Assembly (NCBI GenBank): GCA_965223305.1
Contig: CBDCWT010000049.1
Coordinates: forward strand, 1-42,058
Reading direction: 5' to 3'
Length of the DNA stretch: 42,058 nucleotides
Source: CBDCWT01 sp965223305
Lineage (GTDB): Bacteria; Planctomycetota; Planctomycetia; Pirellulales; Pirellulaceae
Positions 40,122 through 42,058 of this stretch are shown here, one piece after another. The position numbers and the translations under genes were made by a program. The notes beneath the pieces were generated by a model, which did not search any database, was not told where the DNA came from, and worked only from the letters and a program-made list of their open reading frames with translations. Each line of letters begins with the position of its first letter. Within the stretch, counting starts at the first letter, position 1.

Positions 40122-42058
40122 CTACCGTAGTTGACGCCGGCGTTCTTGTGCCAGCGCGGCGCGCCGTTTGGGTCCTAGTGCGACGCCGATCCAACCATCG
40201 TTGATGACGAACTGCGTGACTTGCAGTTCTTTCATCTGAGGGTGCCTGGCGAGACGGTTGTTGATGATGTTCACGGCCGTATTCTTGGAAAAGACCTTGC
40301 TGAAGATACCACGCAGCGCGATTTGATCGCTCAGCCGCAGTCGACGTCCGGCCAGCTCGATGATGCCGTCGCGAACAAGATTGGCTTCCAACTGGTTCGG
40401 ATTGGGCGCGTAGTAGGCCCGTACGGCAAAGTTGCGCCATGTACGGCGAGGACTGCGTAGCTCGGCGATCCGCGCCGTTAACACAACCCGTCCCTCATCC
40501 AACCGTAGTCGCAGGGCCTCCTGATCAGCGAACCGGATGGTCACACCCTGGGGAAGGTCATCCGGAACCGCGAGGTTGCTATGCCGGAAGTTCTTGCTGA
40601 TACGACCGTACAGGCTCTGGATACTCTCCTCCGAACTTTCCAATTCAAGCTTTTCGACGACGTTGTTTAACGCCGTTTCGTGTAGTTGAACGCTGAGCAG
40701 GCTGTCGCCAGGTGCCTGGGGCCGGGCCGTATGTCCACCGAGCTGATTGTTTCCCGCGAGACGGTAGCGGATCACCAGCCGCTCCTCGGTCGTCTTCATG
40801 TCCAGCGCCTTGGGACGCAGCTGCAAGGCATTCAACGGCTCTAGGATCTTCTCCTGGAAGTCGTCCTTCGATTTCTTCGAGCCGGACGTGCACCTCGTCG
40901 TCCAGCCGCTGGCGAGCCCGCCATTCCAGTTGAGCTGCCGTAGCCGCCTGGGCGTCATAGTAGCGATCATCGTGTTGCTGCTTGGCGATCGCTCGGGCGA
41001 GCAAGCCGACGACAGGCAAGGAGTCGTATTGCGTGTGGAAGCCGGTCAAGGCACTGGCGCTTTCGGCGTCAGCTTCGGCCAGTCCCACCTTGACTCCTGT
41101 GCTATCAACCACGATTCTCTTGGCGGCCGTGAACTCGGAGTAGCTGTCGTTGTAGAACGTGGCAGGTCCCTTGCTGGCTGCCGTCGAAGAGTTCACGTTG
41201 CCCCTGGCCACGAGGCGAAGACGCCACTGTTGATTGTCGGGAACCAAGACAACGCGGATTCGGGAGTTCGTCTCGCTGGTCCCATATACCTGGGCTCCCA
41301 GGATCTGTTCTTGCACGTCTTCTTCCGACGCGTTCGGTTGTGGCAGCAACTTGTTTATCAGATCGGCGCTCACCGCGACGCGCAGGTTCGCGTTCCGGTA
41401 GTGCATATTGAGAGTATCTGCAAGTTCCGCAACGTCAGCGGTTTTGCGACCAGCGGGCTACTTGAAAGACACGAGCCAGCTCTGCCGACGCAGCCGCGTT
41501 GCGGCGGGCCTCGTAGGTCTCCAGGATATCCAACAAACGCCAGTAGTCGATCGGTTCACGTGACCAACGTCCCAGCCCCTCGACCAGCTCTTTGAACGGA
41601 GCCTTTGCAAGATAGGCCCGCTGCTTCTGTGTCAGCCGGTCGTTGGCCTGGAGTCTCTCGAGCACTCGCCGTGCCAGACGGCGCTGCATGATCGAGTCGC
41701 CGCTCTGATTCGCGGCCCGCAGCTCGCTGAGCCTCAGGTAGCTCCTCCAGCCTCTACCGACATCGCTGTTGCCCAGTTTACGTGCTACCCGGTGCAGTGT
41801 TTCATCGAGGTCGTGGGCCCCAACCGTGATCCAGCGGTTGTCGGGATTTGCCATGACTCGGTGTACTTTGTCCCACACTGCAAGACGTCGGCGGATGGCA
41901 TAGTCAGCGCGGAGCAGATTCGAGCGGTTCTTGGGCGACGTTGCGGAGGCGGCCAGCTGCTTCGCCTCTTTCGCCAGCGCCGTTAACGCGCGCAGAACCC
42001 TACCCGCTTCGGACGACGCAAACGCGTCCTGGCTGCGGAGCTTATCGAGAGCTCTGCC
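40122..42058 (-). pseudogene. Unknown protein, interrupted by two single-base shifts (5' end cut by edge)
   Basis: Three open frames on the minus strand continue one another. The first runs from beyond the right edge to a stop at 41435, the second from about 41441 to 40645, and the third to the stop at 40122. The frames change at A-runs: TTTT at 41442-41445 and TTT at 40872-40874 on the plus strand. Removing one base at each gives WSQTADVAELADTLNMHYRNA and RLEESKDDFQEKI, so one protein of about 645 residues or more is restored. It is helical first, then beta-rich (NLRVAVSADLINKLLP). I recognise no family. Gene decay or an assembly or sequencing error are equally open. Confidence 0.8.

Noticed and set aside
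40860..40890. Programmed frameshift
   Set aside because: There is no slippery heptamer with a downstream structure or stop-associated signal that I can recognise, and a second similar shift in the same gene makes simple indels more likely.
1..42058. tRNA or rRNA genes
   Set aside because: No TPsiC-like plus cloverleaf arrangement and no rRNA segments were noticed on either strand; this was a visual check only.

Overview
The window looks like chromosome from a planctomycete, most likely of the Pirellula/Rhodopirellula type. This rests on a tandem double-length UvrA (2314 residues), a sulfatase, a SpoVG with a zinc ribbon, an LptD-type outer-membrane protein, an MMPL-type exporter, many conserved proteins without clear function, high GC, weak Shine-Dalgarno sequences, and several families of dispersed palindromic repeats between genes. 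No tRNA, rRNA, phage or CRISPR was seen.

Layout. (1) 1-6326 is a signalling locus in two divergent arms. The minus arm reads cheX, cheY, an MshEN-like protein and the start of cheA, which runs off the left edge. The plus arm reads a membrane-anchored degenerate GGDEF protein, a divergent HD-GYP protein, and a second cheX and cheY. No chemoreceptor, CheW, CheR or CheB lies in the window. (2) 6346-11961 (minus) holds housekeeping genes: rpmA with a strong terminator, obg overlapping coaX, a secreted conserved protein, and ispE-spoVG. A 773-base gene-free stretch full of hairpin repeats lies inside it. (3) 12221-14249 (plus) is a tightly overlapped trio: alpha/beta hydrolase, cutA and a small unknown. 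(4) 14265-22419 (minus) runs with almost no gaps: di-haem beta-propeller protein, HEAT/TPR protein, SDR dehydrogenase, SIS-domain protein, MetE-like methyltransferase and UlaG-like metallo-hydrolase. (5) 22309-22800 is a mosaic of inverted and tandem repeats. (6) 22828-27375 (minus) is lptD-dgkA-epimerase, an envelope operon. (7) 27376-28167 is a second repeat-rich gap. (8) 28168-40100 (plus) carries an MMPL exporter, a MITE-like palindrome, a sulfatase, the tandem uvrA and a CBM9-like protein. (9) 40122-42058 (minus) is a gene broken by two single-base shifts and cut by the right edge.

The most interesting signals are: the twin CheX/CheY cassettes around c-di-GMP-type proteins whose catalytic motifs are eroded; a 28-base repeat whose hairpin stem changes by paired substitutions between copies; a 29-bp perfect inverted repeat with a sibling 5 kb away; a MITE whose terminal sequence also supplies the stop codon of the second cheY; and the tandem UvrA with one aberrant ABC signature and an unidentified C-terminal extension of about 310 residues.

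Functions come from motif recognition by eye. No database search was run, so family names are firm only where named motifs are cited.
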